DNA of 50,609 nucleotides from Pseudomonadota bacterium (GCA_022573655.1 JACZTO010000013.1:1-50609); one strand, 5' to 3'; shown: positions 9,396 to 18,362, counted from the stretch's first letter. Notes: generated by a model not told the origin, from the letters alone. A program made the numbers and translations.

Positions 9396-10482
9396 GCGCA
9401 GATCGGCTGAAGCCTTCAGCATAGCGTTTCTCGACTGCATGAGCTGCGGGTTTGGCGCAGTAATATTGCTCTTTATGATTATCAATTCGCATGTCAATGC
9501 CACTACGGACACCGACACGCAGGCGTTGATGGCCGAGACGAATCTCCTTGAAATCGAAGTGCTGGAAGGGCGCAAGAACCTGGCCCTGGCACGCAATTCG
9601 ATTCAGAAGCTGGATGCTGAGGCCGAGACAGCCGCGGATAAAATTTCGATTGTTCTGGCGCTGATCGCCGAACTACAGGCAGAGCTTGCGAAATACGATA
9701 ACGATACACTGGCCAAGATCGAACGGGTCGAAAAGCTGCAGTCCGACATCAAGTCGCTGGAAGAAGAAATCAAACGACTGCTGGCGCTGAAGAAACAACA
9801 AGACGCGGCAGGCCGACAGGTCCGTCAGTTCAAGGGTGACGGCGATCGCCAGTATTTGACGGGCCTGAAGCTCGGTGGCTCTCGCACGATGATACTGGTA
9901 GATCGCTCCGCAAGCATGCTGCACGAGACGGTCGTCAATATCTTGCGACGCAGGAATCTTCCTGAGTCTGAACAGCTGCTGTCGCGCAAATGGCGGCAGG
10001 TCATTGCGTCAGTGGATTGGCTGACGTCGCAATTCCGGCAGGGTACCGAATACCAGATTTACATGTTTAATAATGTGGCGCAGCCGGTTCTCAAGGGTAC
10101 GGACGGAATCTGGCTCAAAGCGGATGACGCCACACAGCTTGACGAGGCAATACGTGTCCTGCGACGTACGGTTCCCAAGAACGGTACCAATATGCACGCC
10201 GCATTCAAGGCTGCGAAGGACATGAATCCACCGCCAGACAATATTATTCTGTTAGTCGATAGCATGCCCACTATGGATGCTGCCGTAACATCGAAGAGTG
10301 TGATTGGCGGCGGTGAACGACTTAATTTGTTCTTTAGCGCGGAGCGTGAGTTGCCGCGCGGCGTGCCCGTCAACATCATGCTGTATCCGATGGAGGGCGA
10401 TTTTAACGCCCCTATTTCCTTTTGGTCTCTCGCGATGAGAACACGGGGTTCATTTATCAGCGTAAGCCGGGACTGGCCCTAG
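9385..10482 (+). CDS. ExbD/MotB-like N-terminal segment fused to coiled coil and vWA domain (paralogue 1)
   Basis: 365 residues from GTG at 9385 (GGAG 7 bp upstream), inside the end of the FHA gene. The N-terminus is MARRRR, then a single membrane span with FLDCMSCGFGAVILLF. The F-L-Asp17 placement at the start of the span matches the proton-accepting Asp of ExbD/TolR/MotB. A coiled coil (about 45-150) and a vWA domain (about 160-360) with an intact metal-binding DxSxS motif (DRSAS, 173-177) follow. The span orientation puts the vWA domain in the periplasm. Known B subunits carry peptidoglycan-binding or TonB-interacting domains there; a vWA domain in this position suggests metal-dependent protein binding. 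A close paralogue follows 13 bp downstream. Confidence 0.88.
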   Translation: MARRRRSAEAFSIAFLDCMSCGFGAVILLFMIINSHVNATTDTDTQALMAETNLLEIEVLEGRKNLALARNSIQKLDAEAETAADKISIVLALIAELQAELAKYDNDTLAKIERVEKLQSDIKSLEEEIKRLLALKKQQDAAGRQVRQFKGDGDRQYLTGLKLGGSRTMILVDRSASMLHETVVNILRRRNLPESEQLLSRKWRQVIASVDWLTSQFRQGTEYQIYMFNNVAQPVLKGTDGIWLKADDATQLDEAIRVLRRTVPKNGTNMHAAFKAAKDMNPPPDNIILLVDSMPTMDAAVTSKSVIGGGERLNLFFSAERELPRGVPVNIMLYPMEGDFNAPISFWSLAMRTRGSFISVSRDWP

Positions 10483-10495
10483 GCCGAAGAAGACA

Positions 10496-11497
10496 ATGGC
10501 GAGAAGACGTAGAAATATTGAAGCTTTCAGCCTGTCATTTCTTGACTGCATCTGTTGTGGATTCGGTGCGATCATACTCTTGCTGGTGCTCAGCAAAATC
10601 TACGAACCCGTGGTTATCGAGGAAGCGGAGACCAATCTCGAGCAACTCATCGCGCTGTTGCAGCAGGAGTTGTTTCAGATTCGCGGCACGGCCACTATTT
10701 TGAACCGTGAGCTGAAGAAGACTCAGGAAGATACGCAGGCGACCAAGATCAACCTTGCGTCGCTGGAGGGCGACCTTAATAAGATCCTGGGTCAGTACGA
10801 GGCCAGCCAGAAAGAAGAGGAGGAAACCATCGATGAAGGTGAAATGCTGGCCGCGAAGCAGCGCCTGACTGAGGAACAAAAAAGACTGCAGCCGTACTAT
10901 CGACGGCCGGATGCCGATGCTATTGCCGGATTGCCTGTCGACAGCGAATACATCATCTTCCTGATTGACACCTCGCCGAGTATGTTGCGCGGTAGCTGGA
11001 ATTTGGCACAGCGTAAGTTGCGCGAAACACTGCAGGCCTATCCGACTGTCAAGGGCATTCAAGTCATGAATGACGACGGTCGTTACATGTTTCCGGACAC
11101 TGTCGGGCGCTGGATGCCCGACTCCCCAGGCCGCAGGCAGGCAATCATCAATCGCATGCGCACCTGGCAGGCCACCAGCGACAGCGATCCGGTCAATGGA
11201 ATTCAGGCGGCGATCAGCACGTTTTGGTCGGCCGATAAGAAAGTGAGTCTCTACGTTTTCGGTGACGACTTTCAGGGCGTAACCAGTATTGACGCGGTGG
11301 TGAAGACGATTGACCGTATCAACCGCGTGGGTGCTGACGGCCAGCGGCGCGTGAGGATACACGGCGTCGGATTCCCGGGACGCTTCAAAGGTAGCGGAAC
11401 TATTCCGGCATCGGCGCAACGCTTTGCAACACTCATGCGCGTGCTGTGTCTGAGAAATGGCGGCACCTTCGTCGCACTGAGTGGCGAGAATATTTAG
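10496..11497 (+). CDS. ExbD/MotB-like N-terminal segment fused to coiled coil and vWA domain (paralogue 2)
   Basis: 333 residues, ATG at 10496. It repeats the architecture of the preceding gene: MARRRR, EAFSLSFLDCICCGFGAI with Asp17 in the same place, one membrane span, a Glu/Gln-rich coiled coil (about 45-130), and a vWA domain with DTSPS (158-162) as its metal-site motif. The DNA of the two N-termini differs at many positions while the residues are conserved, indicating an old duplication under selection. Two non-identical B-like subunits would fit a heterodimer inside one MotA/ExbB-like pentamer. The second metal-site elements are less obvious than in paralogue 1. It is the last gene of the tight operon; a 145-bp gap follows. 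Confidence 0.88.
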   Translation: MARRRRNIEAFSLSFLDCICCGFGAIILLLVLSKIYEPVVIEEAETNLEQLIALLQQELFQIRGTATILNRELKKTQEDTQATKINLASLEGDLNKILGQYEASQKEEEETIDEGEMLAAKQRLTEEQKRLQPYYRRPDADAIAGLPVDSEYIIFLIDTSPSMLRGSWNLAQRKLRETLQAYPTVKGIQVMNDDGRYMFPDTVGRWMPDSPGRRQAIINRMRTWQATSDSDPVNGIQAAISTFWSADKKVSLYVFGDDFQGVTSIDAVVKTIDRINRVGADGQRRVRIHGVGFPGRFKGSGTIPASAQRFATLMRVLCLRNGGTFVALSGENI

Positions 11498-11642
11498 GCA
11501 AGCTCCTGTGGCCGGCGCCACTCTTTGCCACAATTGATCGCTACCTTTCCATCATAGAGACGCATCAGTAGCGGTTTTTCGCCGTGTAATGAACTCCGAA
11601 GCAGGCCACAACCTTTGGCCCTGCGATGAGGAGGAAATGATC

Positions 11643-12356
11643 ATGCGAAATTCAACCATTGCAGTAATAACGATAGCCGCATTGCTGACACTGACGATTG
11701 CACCGCCGGCGCTCGCGGGCGGGGCATCCAGAGAGGAAAATATTGGCGTAGGGGCCGGTAGTGTCATCGGCGCCGTTGCTGGCGGCCCAATTGGTCTGAT
11801 CATCGGCGCGGCACTTGGCGCGAAGATCGGTGATTCATTCCACAAAAAGGGTGAGCGCATCGACACTTTGCAAGGCTCGCTTGATGGTTCGCGCAATAGC
11901 GTTGCAACTCTCGAGAATGACATCGACAAGCTCAGCGGCGAAGTAGAGCGCTTGCGTCAGGTTGCGCGCCCCGAGTTGCTTAGCTTGATGCAGGCTGGTA
12001 TCGCAATGGATTTGTTGTTTCGAACCGACGAGTCTGCGCTGACGGATACAACTGGAGACCGGCTGACGCAGATGGCGAGTGCGTTGGCGACCATGCCTGA
12101 TATTCGCATTCAGCTCGACGGCTTTGCCGACGAACGTGGCGATGCTGACTACAATTTTGAACTCTCCGAAAAGCGCGTGGAGTTCGTTCGCGACCTGTTT
12201 ATTGCATCCGGAGTTCACCCGGCGCGCATCAACGTTGCAGCGCACGGTGAGTCGGTGGCGCAGGATGCGACTGTCGACAGTTACGCGTTCGAGCGCCGTG
12301 TCAGCGTCAGATTGTTCATCAATAACACCCAGTCAGTCGCGGCCGTCCCCTACTAG
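11643..12356 (+). CDS. OmpA-family outer-membrane/periplasmic protein with glycine zipper
   Basis: 237 residues. ATG at 11643 is chosen because GAGGAGG ends 8 bp upstream; the ATG at 11637 is too close. A signal peptide (ending PPALA) is followed by a glycine zipper (GAGSVIGAVAGGPIGLIIG), a short helical linker and a C-terminal OmpA-like peptidoglycan-binding domain (FADERGDADYNFELSEKR, then RINVAAHGES). The combination resembles sortase-associated OmpA-like (PdsO) proteins, but no sortase gene is in the window, so I do not use that name. Lying 145 bp after the vWA genes and before a terminator, it may be the cell-wall anchor of the motor locus or a separate envelope gene. Confidence 0.85.
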   Translation: MRNSTIAVITIAALLTLTIAPPALAGGASREENIGVGAGSVIGAVAGGPIGLIIGAALGAKIGDSFHKKGERIDTLQGSLDGSRNSVATLENDIDKLSGEVERLRQVARPELLSLMQAGIAMDLLFRTDESALTDTTGDRLTQMASALATMPDIRIQLDGFADERGDADYNFELSEKRVEFVRDLFIASGVHPARINVAAHGESVAQDATVDSYAFERRVSVRLFINNTQSVAAVPY

Positions 12357-12400
12357 CGGCTTTCCCTGTCTTCCCTGTGACTCATCTCGAGTCTCCGCCT

Positions 12401-12431
12401 GGGCCGGCCTGTAGTGGGTCGGCCCCTTTTT
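12401..12431 (+). terminator. Rho-independent terminator after the OmpA-like gene
   Basis: A 9-bp GC-rich stem (12401-12409 with 12417-12425, one G-T wobble) encloses a 7-nt loop and is followed by a T5 run at 12427-12431. It closes the transcription unit of the first 12 kb before the pterin dehydratase gene. Confidence 0.85.
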
Positions 12432-12499
12432 ATCGCGTGCGACTTATGGCGCGCGACATTCGTCGTTGCTAATGTTGCCAACGATAAGGGGAGAACGAG

Positions 12500-12856
12500 A
12501 TGTCGAATGAATCATCGAATGAACTGGCAGACCGCCGTTGCAAGCCTTGCGACGGGGAAACGGATGGGCTGCAGGGCGATCAAATCGCAGCACTGCTGGG
12601 TGCGTTGCACGAAGACTGGTCACTCAGCGACGACAGCCTGGAGATATCGAGAAAGTTCGATTTTCCGGCATACAGCCGCACGCTCGGGTTTGCCAATGCA
12701 GTTGCGTGGGTTGCCATAGCTGAAGGGCATCACCCGGTCCTGACGATAAGCTATGGCTCATGTCGGGTCAGCTACACGACGCATGCGATCAACGGCCTTT
12801 CCGACAACGATTTCATCTGTGCCGCGAAAATTGACCGCTTGACACCACACTCATGA
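12500..12856 (+). CDS. phhB: 4a-hydroxytetrahydrobiopterin dehydratase (pterin carbinolamine dehydratase)
   Basis: 118 residues, ATG at 12500 after AAGGGGAGA. The enzyme dehydrates 4a-hydroxytetrahydrobiopterin to quinonoid dihydrobiopterin, recycling the cofactor of aromatic amino-acid hydroxylases. The family signature is visible: EGHHP (His77, His78), a Tyr strand, then TTHAINGLSDNDF (His95, Asp104). An N-terminal extension with CKPC is common in bacterial members. No phenylalanine hydroxylase gene is adjacent. Some members of this fold act only in molybdopterin or structural roles; the intact catalytic histidines favour the enzymatic reading. It shares an ATGA overlap with the dehydratase gene that follows. 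Confidence 0.92.
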   Translation: MSNESSNELADRRCKPCDGETDGLQGDQIAALLGALHEDWSLSDDSLEISRKFDFPAYSRTLGFANAVAWVAIAEGHHPVLTISYGSCRVSYTTHAINGLSDNDFICAAKIDRLTPHS

Positions 12857-13827
12857 TCGATATCAGCGATATCGAGGCCGCGGCGAAGCGGCTCAGCGGG
12901 ATTAGCGTCAGAACACCGTTACTGCGCAATTTTGAACTCGATCAGATTGCCGGTGGTGTTGTGCTGATCAAACCGGAGTGTCTGCAAGTGACGGGCTCCT
13001 TCAAGATTCGGGGTGCCTACAATCGCTTGCGCCAGCTGTCGCATGAGCAGGCGAAAAAAGGCGTGGTGGCATGGTCCTCAGGCAACCATGCGCAAGGTGT
13101 CGCGGCCGCTGGTGGTTTGTTGAACATCAAGACTGCGATCGTCATGCCCGAAGATGCGCCCCGGGCCAAGCTCGAAAACACCCGGAAACTCGGCGGGGAG
13201 GTCATCACATATGACCGTTATTCGGGCGATCGCGAAGCCATCGCCCGTGGCATTGCAGTCGATCGTGATGCGGCGTTGGTGCCGTCATATGATCACGAAC
13301 ACATCATAGCCGGGCAGGGAACGGTCGGACTCGAAATTGCACAAGACGCAGCGGCTCTGAAGTTGCCGCCGGACCAGGTATTGATCCCTTGCGGCGGTGG
13401 CGGGCTTTCCTCGGGCAGTGCGGTTGCGCTAAAGGACCGATTTCCAGACGTGTTCGTCTATCCGGTAGAGCCGGCTGACTTTGACGATACGGCCCGCTCC
13501 CTTGAACTCGATACGCGCGTGAGCATCGAACCTGCGGCGCGCTCGATATGCGATGCGTTGCAGACACCGATGCCCGGCGAGCTAACATTCGCCATCAACC
13601 GAAAATTGTTGCAGAAAGGGCTTACGGTCAGCGATGACGAGGTGCGACATGCGATGCGCTTCGCGTTTCGAAATCTGAAATTGGTGGTGGAGCCGGGCGG
13701 GGCGGTGGCTTTGGCTGCGATACTGTCCGCGAAAGTAGCGACGGCTGACACGACGACTGTCATCGTGTTAAGTGGTGGCAACGTCGATATTGATTTGTTT
13801 GCGGAGATTCAGGCGGAGCCAAACTGA
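12853..13827 (+). CDS. PLP-dependent threonine/serine dehydratase
   Basis: 324 residues, translationally coupled to phhB through ATGA. It is a fold-type II PLP enzyme: Schiff-base Lys51 in GSFKIRGA, SSGNHAQGVA (75-84) for substrate carboxylate binding, and CGGGGLSSG (180-188) holding the cofactor phosphate. Likely reaction: deamination of threonine to 2-oxobutanoate and of serine to pyruvate. The protein ends after the catalytic domain and lacks the C-terminal ACT-like regulatory domains of biosynthetic IlvA, so it resembles catabolic TdcB or serine racemase in length. It could be a racemase; sequence alone does not separate these. Its last 19 bp overlap the end of the convergent ParA-like gene. 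Confidence 0.9.
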   Translation: MIDISDIEAAAKRLSGISVRTPLLRNFELDQIAGGVVLIKPECLQVTGSFKIRGAYNRLRQLSHEQAKKGVVAWSSGNHAQGVAAAGGLLNIKTAIVMPEDAPRAKLENTRKLGGEVITYDRYSGDREAIARGIAVDRDAALVPSYDHEHIIAGQGTVGLEIAQDAAALKLPPDQVLIPCGGGGLSSGSAVALKDRFPDVFVYPVEPADFDDTARSLELDTRVSIEPAARSICDALQTPMPGELTFAINRKLLQKGLTVSDDEVRHAMRFAFRNLKLVVEPGGAVALAAILSAKVATADTTTVIVLSGGNVDIDLFAEIQAEPN

Positions 13828-14579
13828 GTTCTGTGCAGGTTGCTCCGTTCCGACAGTGGCTGGCGGTTAATTGCAGTCGCTGCGTTCGACGTGCGGCGGC
13901 GATCGGGCCATGCGTCCAGCCAACTGATAATCTTATCCAGCTGTTCCATATCCTGTTTCACGCGCGAGGGTTGCATTTCGCAGATACCCACGCCCTCGTC
14001 AGCGGCGCGCACGAAGGTCTGGCTGTCGCGCAAGACTGCGACGATCGGTATGCCCAGCGAATCAAGAAACTGGATAAGTTTGGCAAGACTCTTGGTGTTC
14101 TTGCGTGTGCGGTTGGCGACAACCGCAAGCTTGCGCTCACGGCGATCGACTTTTGCGACCAGTAGAAGATCGGCAATACAACGCGCCGCCGCATGTATAT
14201 CCAGAGCCGAGGGCAATATCGGTACCAGGATGCTCGTAGAATCGCGGGTCAGCTCCCGCAAGTCATCGTGCGACAGGCTCGCCGGTGAATCTATTATTAG
14301 AGTGGCTGTGTTATTCGGAACCCTCAGCTGCCAGCTTCGCGTTGCCTGCATGGAGTTCTTGTAGGCCGCGATGCCGTGAATTTCCGGGCGGTTTTTGGGT
14401 CGTTTGGCCAGCCAGGCCATCGTTGAGCCCTGCGGATCGTAGTCCATAATGGCAGGAGTAGCGCCGCTCCTGGCATAAATGGCGGCAAGATTCGTCACCA
14501 ATGTTGACTTGCCGCAACCTCCTTTGGGGTTGAGGACGACGATCTTATTCAGGTTGTTGCGTGACGGTGTACCCAGCAT
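13809..14579 (-). CDS. ParA/MinD-family ATPase
   Basis: 256 residues on the minus strand. The deviant Walker A motif KGGCGKST (19-26), with its signature first Lys, is followed by DYDPQGS (46-52) and the Walker B-like LIIDSPAS, as in ParA/Soj/MinD proteins that dimerise on ATP and position cargo on DNA or membrane. The C-terminal 40 residues are basic and polar. No ParB gene or parS-like site is next to it, so it is an orphan; such proteins often place chemoreceptors, carboxysome-like bodies or polar complexes. Only a weak ribosome-binding site is seen before its ATG. It converges with the dehydratase gene, with a 19-bp overlap. Confidence 0.87.
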   Translation of the reverse strand: MLGTPSRNNLNKIVVLNPKGGCGKSTLVTNLAAIYARSGATPAIMDYDPQGSTMAWLAKRPKNRPEIHGIAAYKNSMQATRSWQLRVPNNTATLIIDSPASLSHDDLRELTRDSTSILVPILPSALDIHAAARCIADLLLVAKVDRRERKLAVVANRTRKNTKSLAKLIQFLDSLGIPIVAVLRDSQTFVRAADEGVGICEMQPSRVKQDMEQLDKIISWLDAWPDRRRTSNAATAINRQPLSERSNLHRTQFGSA

Positions 14580-14915
14580 GTCCCCGAATCTGGCTGAAAC
14601 CGAGAAAAACTTCTTTGCGCCAGCTCACATAATACCGCAATTCGCACGTCTGCCAAAATCGCTTCGGCGGGCGGCAGATGCCGCTGCTCGTCGACCTCGT
14701 TACATGCGGAACTAATATCTCATTTTAGCCGGGAATGTGTGGTTATTTGGCGACAGTGTGTGAACAATTCTAAAGTTAATTGGCCTCAGGCATTTACTTA
14801 TGTGTGGTAATTTCGCATCATGACCTACATGGCAAAACCGGCACTGACCGGTTGTCTGGCGTAAAGGCCACCTAATAGGCCGCGCCACATAATTACAGCA
14901 TAAGGGGTATGACCA
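14580..14915 (+). promoter_or_regulatory. 336-bp divergent intergenic region between the ParA-like gene and the TonB receptor
   Basis: No convincing ORF or RNA gene is seen. The region is richer in A+T than its neighbours near 14740-14820 and must hold promoters for both divergent genes, but I cannot assign a clear -35/-10 pair. A small dyad, ACCGG-N6-CCGGT, lies at 14837-14852 and could be an operator. AAGGGG at 14902-14907 is a good ribosome-binding site for the ATG at 14916. Confidence 0.4.
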
Positions 14916-17900
14916 ATGAGAGTCGATGCAGATCGCGCAATCCTTGCGCGTGTACTCAGTCCATTTTCCATTGTTTTCGCAAGTTTCTGTTTGCTGGCCG
15001 CGCCGATGTTGTTTGCTCAAGATGACGACGGAACTAAGGATGATCAGGCTGAGTTGGAAGATAAACGTACAGTTGATGAAGTCATCGTTACTGGATCTCG
15101 CCTGAAGCGAGATACCTATACGAGCATAGCCCCTTTGCAGATAATTTCGGGACAGCTATCCCGAGAAGTCGGATTGATGGACGCGGGTGACATCTTGCAG
15201 GAGTCAACCGCGGCGGCGGGGCAGCAAATCGATCTGACTTTCAACGGATTTGTTCTGGATAACGGTCCAGGCCAAACCAACATCAACCTGCGTGGTCTTG
15301 GCAGTGCGCGCACGCTCGTGTTGATTAACGGTAGACGTGTTGCGCCGGCCGGTGTTGAAGGTGCGCCGATATCTCCGGATCTTGGTTTGGTGCCGGCGTC
15401 TCTTGTTCAACAATATGACCTTCTGCTCGACGGCGCGTCATCGATTTACGGGTCTGATGCGGTTGCCGGCGTGGTGAACATCATAATGCGCAAGGATTTT
15501 GACGGCCTTGAGATTGAAGGGTTTTCCCGCGTGCCCCAGCAAAGCGGCGGCGTGCAAAATACACTGTCGGTAACCTGGGGCAAGAATTTTGACAGAGGTT
15601 TCATCGGTTTTGGTGCCGAGTACACCCACCAGGACAGGGTGACTTTGGACCAACGTCCATGGACTTCAAAATGTGATCGTCACGCAGAAATCGACGAAAA
15701 CGGCGTTGTCAGGAGTCAGTCGGTCTGGCAGGAAGTGCTCCGGAAAATGCCATGGGATGACTGCAAAGGCAGCGCGGACCTGTTCACGATCTTCCAGGGA
15801 TCTGGGTTTTCCGAAGCGTATTTCTATACGCCGGGCACCACCAACGCGGGCGTGCCCAACTGGTCCGACTGGGCGGAATCCGCGATCATCGATTTAGACA
15901 ACGACGGCGTAGCAGATGTCAATTTCCGGGACTACTCCTTAACCGACAAAGTGCAGTTCAGAGACCTCTTCGGGGAGCGGAAAACCACAGCGGCGATGCT
16001 TTTCGGTGAATACACTTTTGAAGGTGAGGCAAATATTACGCCGTTTTTTGAGGTTCAGTTCGGGCGTCGCGAATTCAATAATAACACGGGCGCACCACCG
16101 CTATTTCCTGCGATCCCGGCAAATAATCCTTTTAACCCGTGCAATCCCGCTGCTGTAGGCGGTGTTGATTGTGGTTTGGGTCATGACCAGTTGCTCACGA
16201 ACCCGGATTACCTGGATGACTTTGTGGTGGAGCCACAGCCTTTCGGTGCCCAGTTCGGAGCTACCTACGGCGACCTTTGCGTGTTTTTCGGCATCGCCCC
16301 GTGTAGCCCGGAAACCTTAGCTGTGCTTGGCATACTCGGTCTTAACGGCCCGGTTGGAGCTGTCGGTAGCCCACAGCACATAGTGTACGTTCGAGGTGAC
16401 CGCAATAATGTGGACGTGGATCTCGATCAGACGCGCATCGTCCTTGGCGTTACTGGTGATTTGCCGGGATTGTCAATCGGATCCGTGGAAAATTGGTCGT
16501 TCGAAGTTGCTGGTATTTATTCAGAATCCAGTGGGACGTCCGCTCGCAACGGCATCCGTGAAGACAGGCTGGATCACGCATTGGGTTTTAATTCCGCTCT
16601 GGGTGATACGCCGTGTCAGAATGACACCGGCACTCCATTGCCGTTCGGTGCGGAGAACGGCTGTGTACCGGTCAATTTATTCGCGGCTTCGCTGCTGGAT
16701 CCGATCGTCAATGGTGAGTTTGCATCACAGGCTGAGCGCGACTACCTGTTTGACAGCCGGGATTTCGAGACTACTTATAAGCAGACTGTGCTGACCGCGT
16801 ATCTTACGGGTGATTTGTTCGAATTACCGGGCGGGATGGTTGCTGCTGGATTTGGCGTCGAGTATCGCAAAGACGACCTCGAGTCGCTGCCGGACGAAAA
16901 TGCAGCCAATGGTCTGGCTTTTGGCTTCTCGTCTGACTTGGGCGCAATTGGCGATAAGGATACAAAGGAGTTTTTTGCTGAAATTGAGCTGCCGTTACTG
17001 GCGGGAGTGCCCGCTTTTCAGGAGTTGACTGTCAATTTGTCTGTGCGCCATACCGACGATGAGATCTATGGCGGTGCCTGGACCGAATCGTTCAAGTTGG
17101 GATGGCGGCCTGTTGACTCTCTGTTGATTCGCGCAACATTCGGAACCTCATTCCGGGCACCCAACCTGCGTGAGCTGTTTCTCGCTGGACAGACTGGATT
17201 CAACAACAGCTTTTTTGATCCCTGCTACGTTCCGTTCTCGGCAATCAATCCGGGAACGGATCTGTATGATCCGCTGTTGGAAACCAGGGAGCCGGAGGTC
17301 CTCGCGAACTGCCTCGCGAACGGCGTAGACCCGACTCTGGCCAACCTGAACGGTATTACGAGCTATCCGGTGGAGATCAAAACTGGCGGTTCACTCGATA
17401 TAGCTGCTGAGGAGTCAGAATCCTGGACCGCGGGTATCGTGTACGAGTTCCCAGTCAGCGGATTCGAACTGACCATTGGCGGGTCCTACTACGAGATCGA
17501 GATTACCGATAGCATTATCGAGCCGAGTGGCAGCTTCATCGTCGCCGATTGCTACGGCTCGTTGACCGGAAATAGCGCATTCTGCAATCGAATCACACGC
17601 GACCTATCGGATCCGACGGACCCTCGCATAATATTAATCGATAGCGGGTTCATAAACAGGGATAGCGAAATTGCCCGAGGCGTCGATCTTAATTTCCTGT
17701 TGGCCGACACAATTACCATCGCAGAACGCCCGATCGACGTTGCGCTCGACATACGTATGAACCGTCAGTTAGAGCGCTCAACGCTGTTCGTCAATACAGA
17801 GGGCGTCAGGGATTTCAACGAATTCCAGGGCTCGTTCGGTTTTCCACCGTGGAAGGGTCGTGCAGTCATTCGACTGGATTACTCGGACTGGCGCCTGAGC

Positions 17901-18248
17901 TGGGAAACGAACTACCTGAGTTCGATGGATCAGCGCCCTGAGTTTGTCGATGACTTTGAGGACGCGATTAATGGCTTGTCTGATACATGTTTTGGACCAC
18001 CTGACGATGTATTGTGTCGAGATATTGGTTTCGCCGAAAACTACTTCCGGCATGCCGTCTCGCTGTACTATTTTGGCGACACCTGGACGCTCGGCGGTGG
18101 AATTCGAAATGTCTTCGATGAAGCGCCACCGTTCGTCGATGGCAGTGAAGTATTTGCCATTAACAATTCGCCGATTGGAGTTGGCTATGATCTTCAGGGA
18201 CGTTCTTACTTCTTTAACGCGTCTTATAATTTCGGCGGCGGTGAGTAG
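14916..18248 (+). CDS. TonB-dependent outer-membrane receptor
   Basis: 1110 residues. A signal peptide ends near residue 34 (MLFAQ); a TonB box DEVIVTG lies at 54-60, then a plug domain with NINLRGLGSARTLVLINGRR and SIYGSDAVAGVVNIIM, then a long beta barrel. It imports a ligand too large or rare for porins, powered by TonB-ExbBD. The mature protein has 14 cysteines in seven locally spaced pairs (for example NPC...VDC, LCVFF...APC, DC...FC), which suggests disulphide-stapled extracellular loops. It is longer than iron-siderophore receptors and resembles the class that imports peptides or glycans. A terminator follows, then an S9 peptidase gene, which favours a peptide substrate; this is inference. 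The last residues (NFGGGE) are not the usual terminal Phe. Confidence 0.92.
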   Translation: MRVDADRAILARVLSPFSIVFASFCLLAAPMLFAQDDDGTKDDQAELEDKRTVDEVIVTGSRLKRDTYTSIAPLQIISGQLSREVGLMDAGDILQESTAAAGQQIDLTFNGFVLDNGPGQTNINLRGLGSARTLVLINGRRVAPAGVEGAPISPDLGLVPASLVQQYDLLLDGASSIYGSDAVAGVVNIIMRKDFDGLEIEGFSRVPQQSGGVQNTLSVTWGKNFDRGFIGFGAEYTHQDRVTLDQRPWTSKCDRHAEIDENGVVRSQSVWQEVLRKMPWDDCKGSADLFTIFQGSGFSEAYFYTPGTTNAGVPNWSDWAESAIIDLDNDGVADVNFRDYSLTDKVQFRDLFGERKTTAAMLFGEYTFEGEANITPFFEVQFGRREFNNNTGAPPLFPAIPANNPFNPCNPAAVGGVDCGLGHDQLLTNPDYLDDFVVEPQPFGAQFGATYGDLCVFFGIAPCSPETLAVLGILGLNGPVGAVGSPQHIVYVRGDRNNVDVDLDQTRIVLGVTGDLPGLSIGSVENWSFEVAGIYSESSGTSARNGIREDRLDHALGFNSALGDTPCQNDTGTPLPFGAENGCVPVNLFAASLLDPIVNGEFASQAERDYLFDSRDFETTYKQTVLTAYLTGDLFELPGGMVAAGFGVEYRKDDLESLPDENAANGLAFGFSSDLGAIGDKDTKEFFAEIELPLLAGVPAFQELTVNLSVRHTDDEIYGGAWTESFKLGWRPVDSLLIRATFGTSFRAPNLRELFLAGQTGFNNSFFDPCYVPFSAINPGTDLYDPLLETREPEVLANCLANGVDPTLANLNGITSYPVEIKTGGSLDIAAEESESWTAGIVYEFPVSGFELTIGGSYYEIEITDSIIEPSGSFIVADCYGSLTGNSAFCNRITRDLSDPTDPRIILIDSGFINRDSEIARGVDLNFLLADTITIAERPIDVALDIRMNRQLERSTLFVNTEGVRDFNEFQGSFGFPPWKGRAVIRLDYSDWRLSWETNYLSSMDQRPEFVDDFEDAINGLSDTCFGPPDDVLCRDIGFAENYFRHAVSLYYFGDTWTLGGGIRNVFDEAPPFVDGSEVFAINNSPIGVGYDLQGRSYFFNASYNFGGGE

Positions 18249-18291
18249 GCGTTGAGCCGCCCATTCCGAGTGTAGAAAATGTCCAGGACGA

Positions 18292-18326
18292 GGCCCTTCG
18301 GAGTGCAGCTTCGAAGGGCCTTTTTT
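18292..18326 (+). terminator. Rho-independent terminator after the TonB receptor
   Basis: A perfect 9-bp stem GGCCCTTCG/CGAAGGGCC (18292-18300 with 18312-18320) with an 11-nt loop is followed by T6 (18321-18326). It ends the receptor transcript 37 bp before the peptidase start, so the peptidase has its own promoter or depends on read-through. Confidence 0.93.
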
Positions 18327-18362
18327 GATATTGTTTCCGTCAGCTTTTAGTAGGTAGAGCCC

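Noticed and set aside
1998-11497. Reading the first locus as type VI secretion control (PpkA/Fha/PppA)
   Set aside because: No tss structural gene, phosphatase or effector is in the window, and the MotA-like and vWA proteins have no place in that pathway.
7212-11497. Zorya-type defence system (ZorA/ZorB)
   Set aside because: A MotA-like protein is present, but no OmpA-tailed ZorB next to it and no ZorC/ZorD helicase; the kinase, FHA and PEGA genes are not part of Zorya.
10535-11533. 332-codon open frame on the minus strand opposite vWA paralogue 2
   Set aside because: It lies wholly over a gene with clear motifs, has no ribosome-binding site or family motif, and its codon pattern is that of an antisense shadow.
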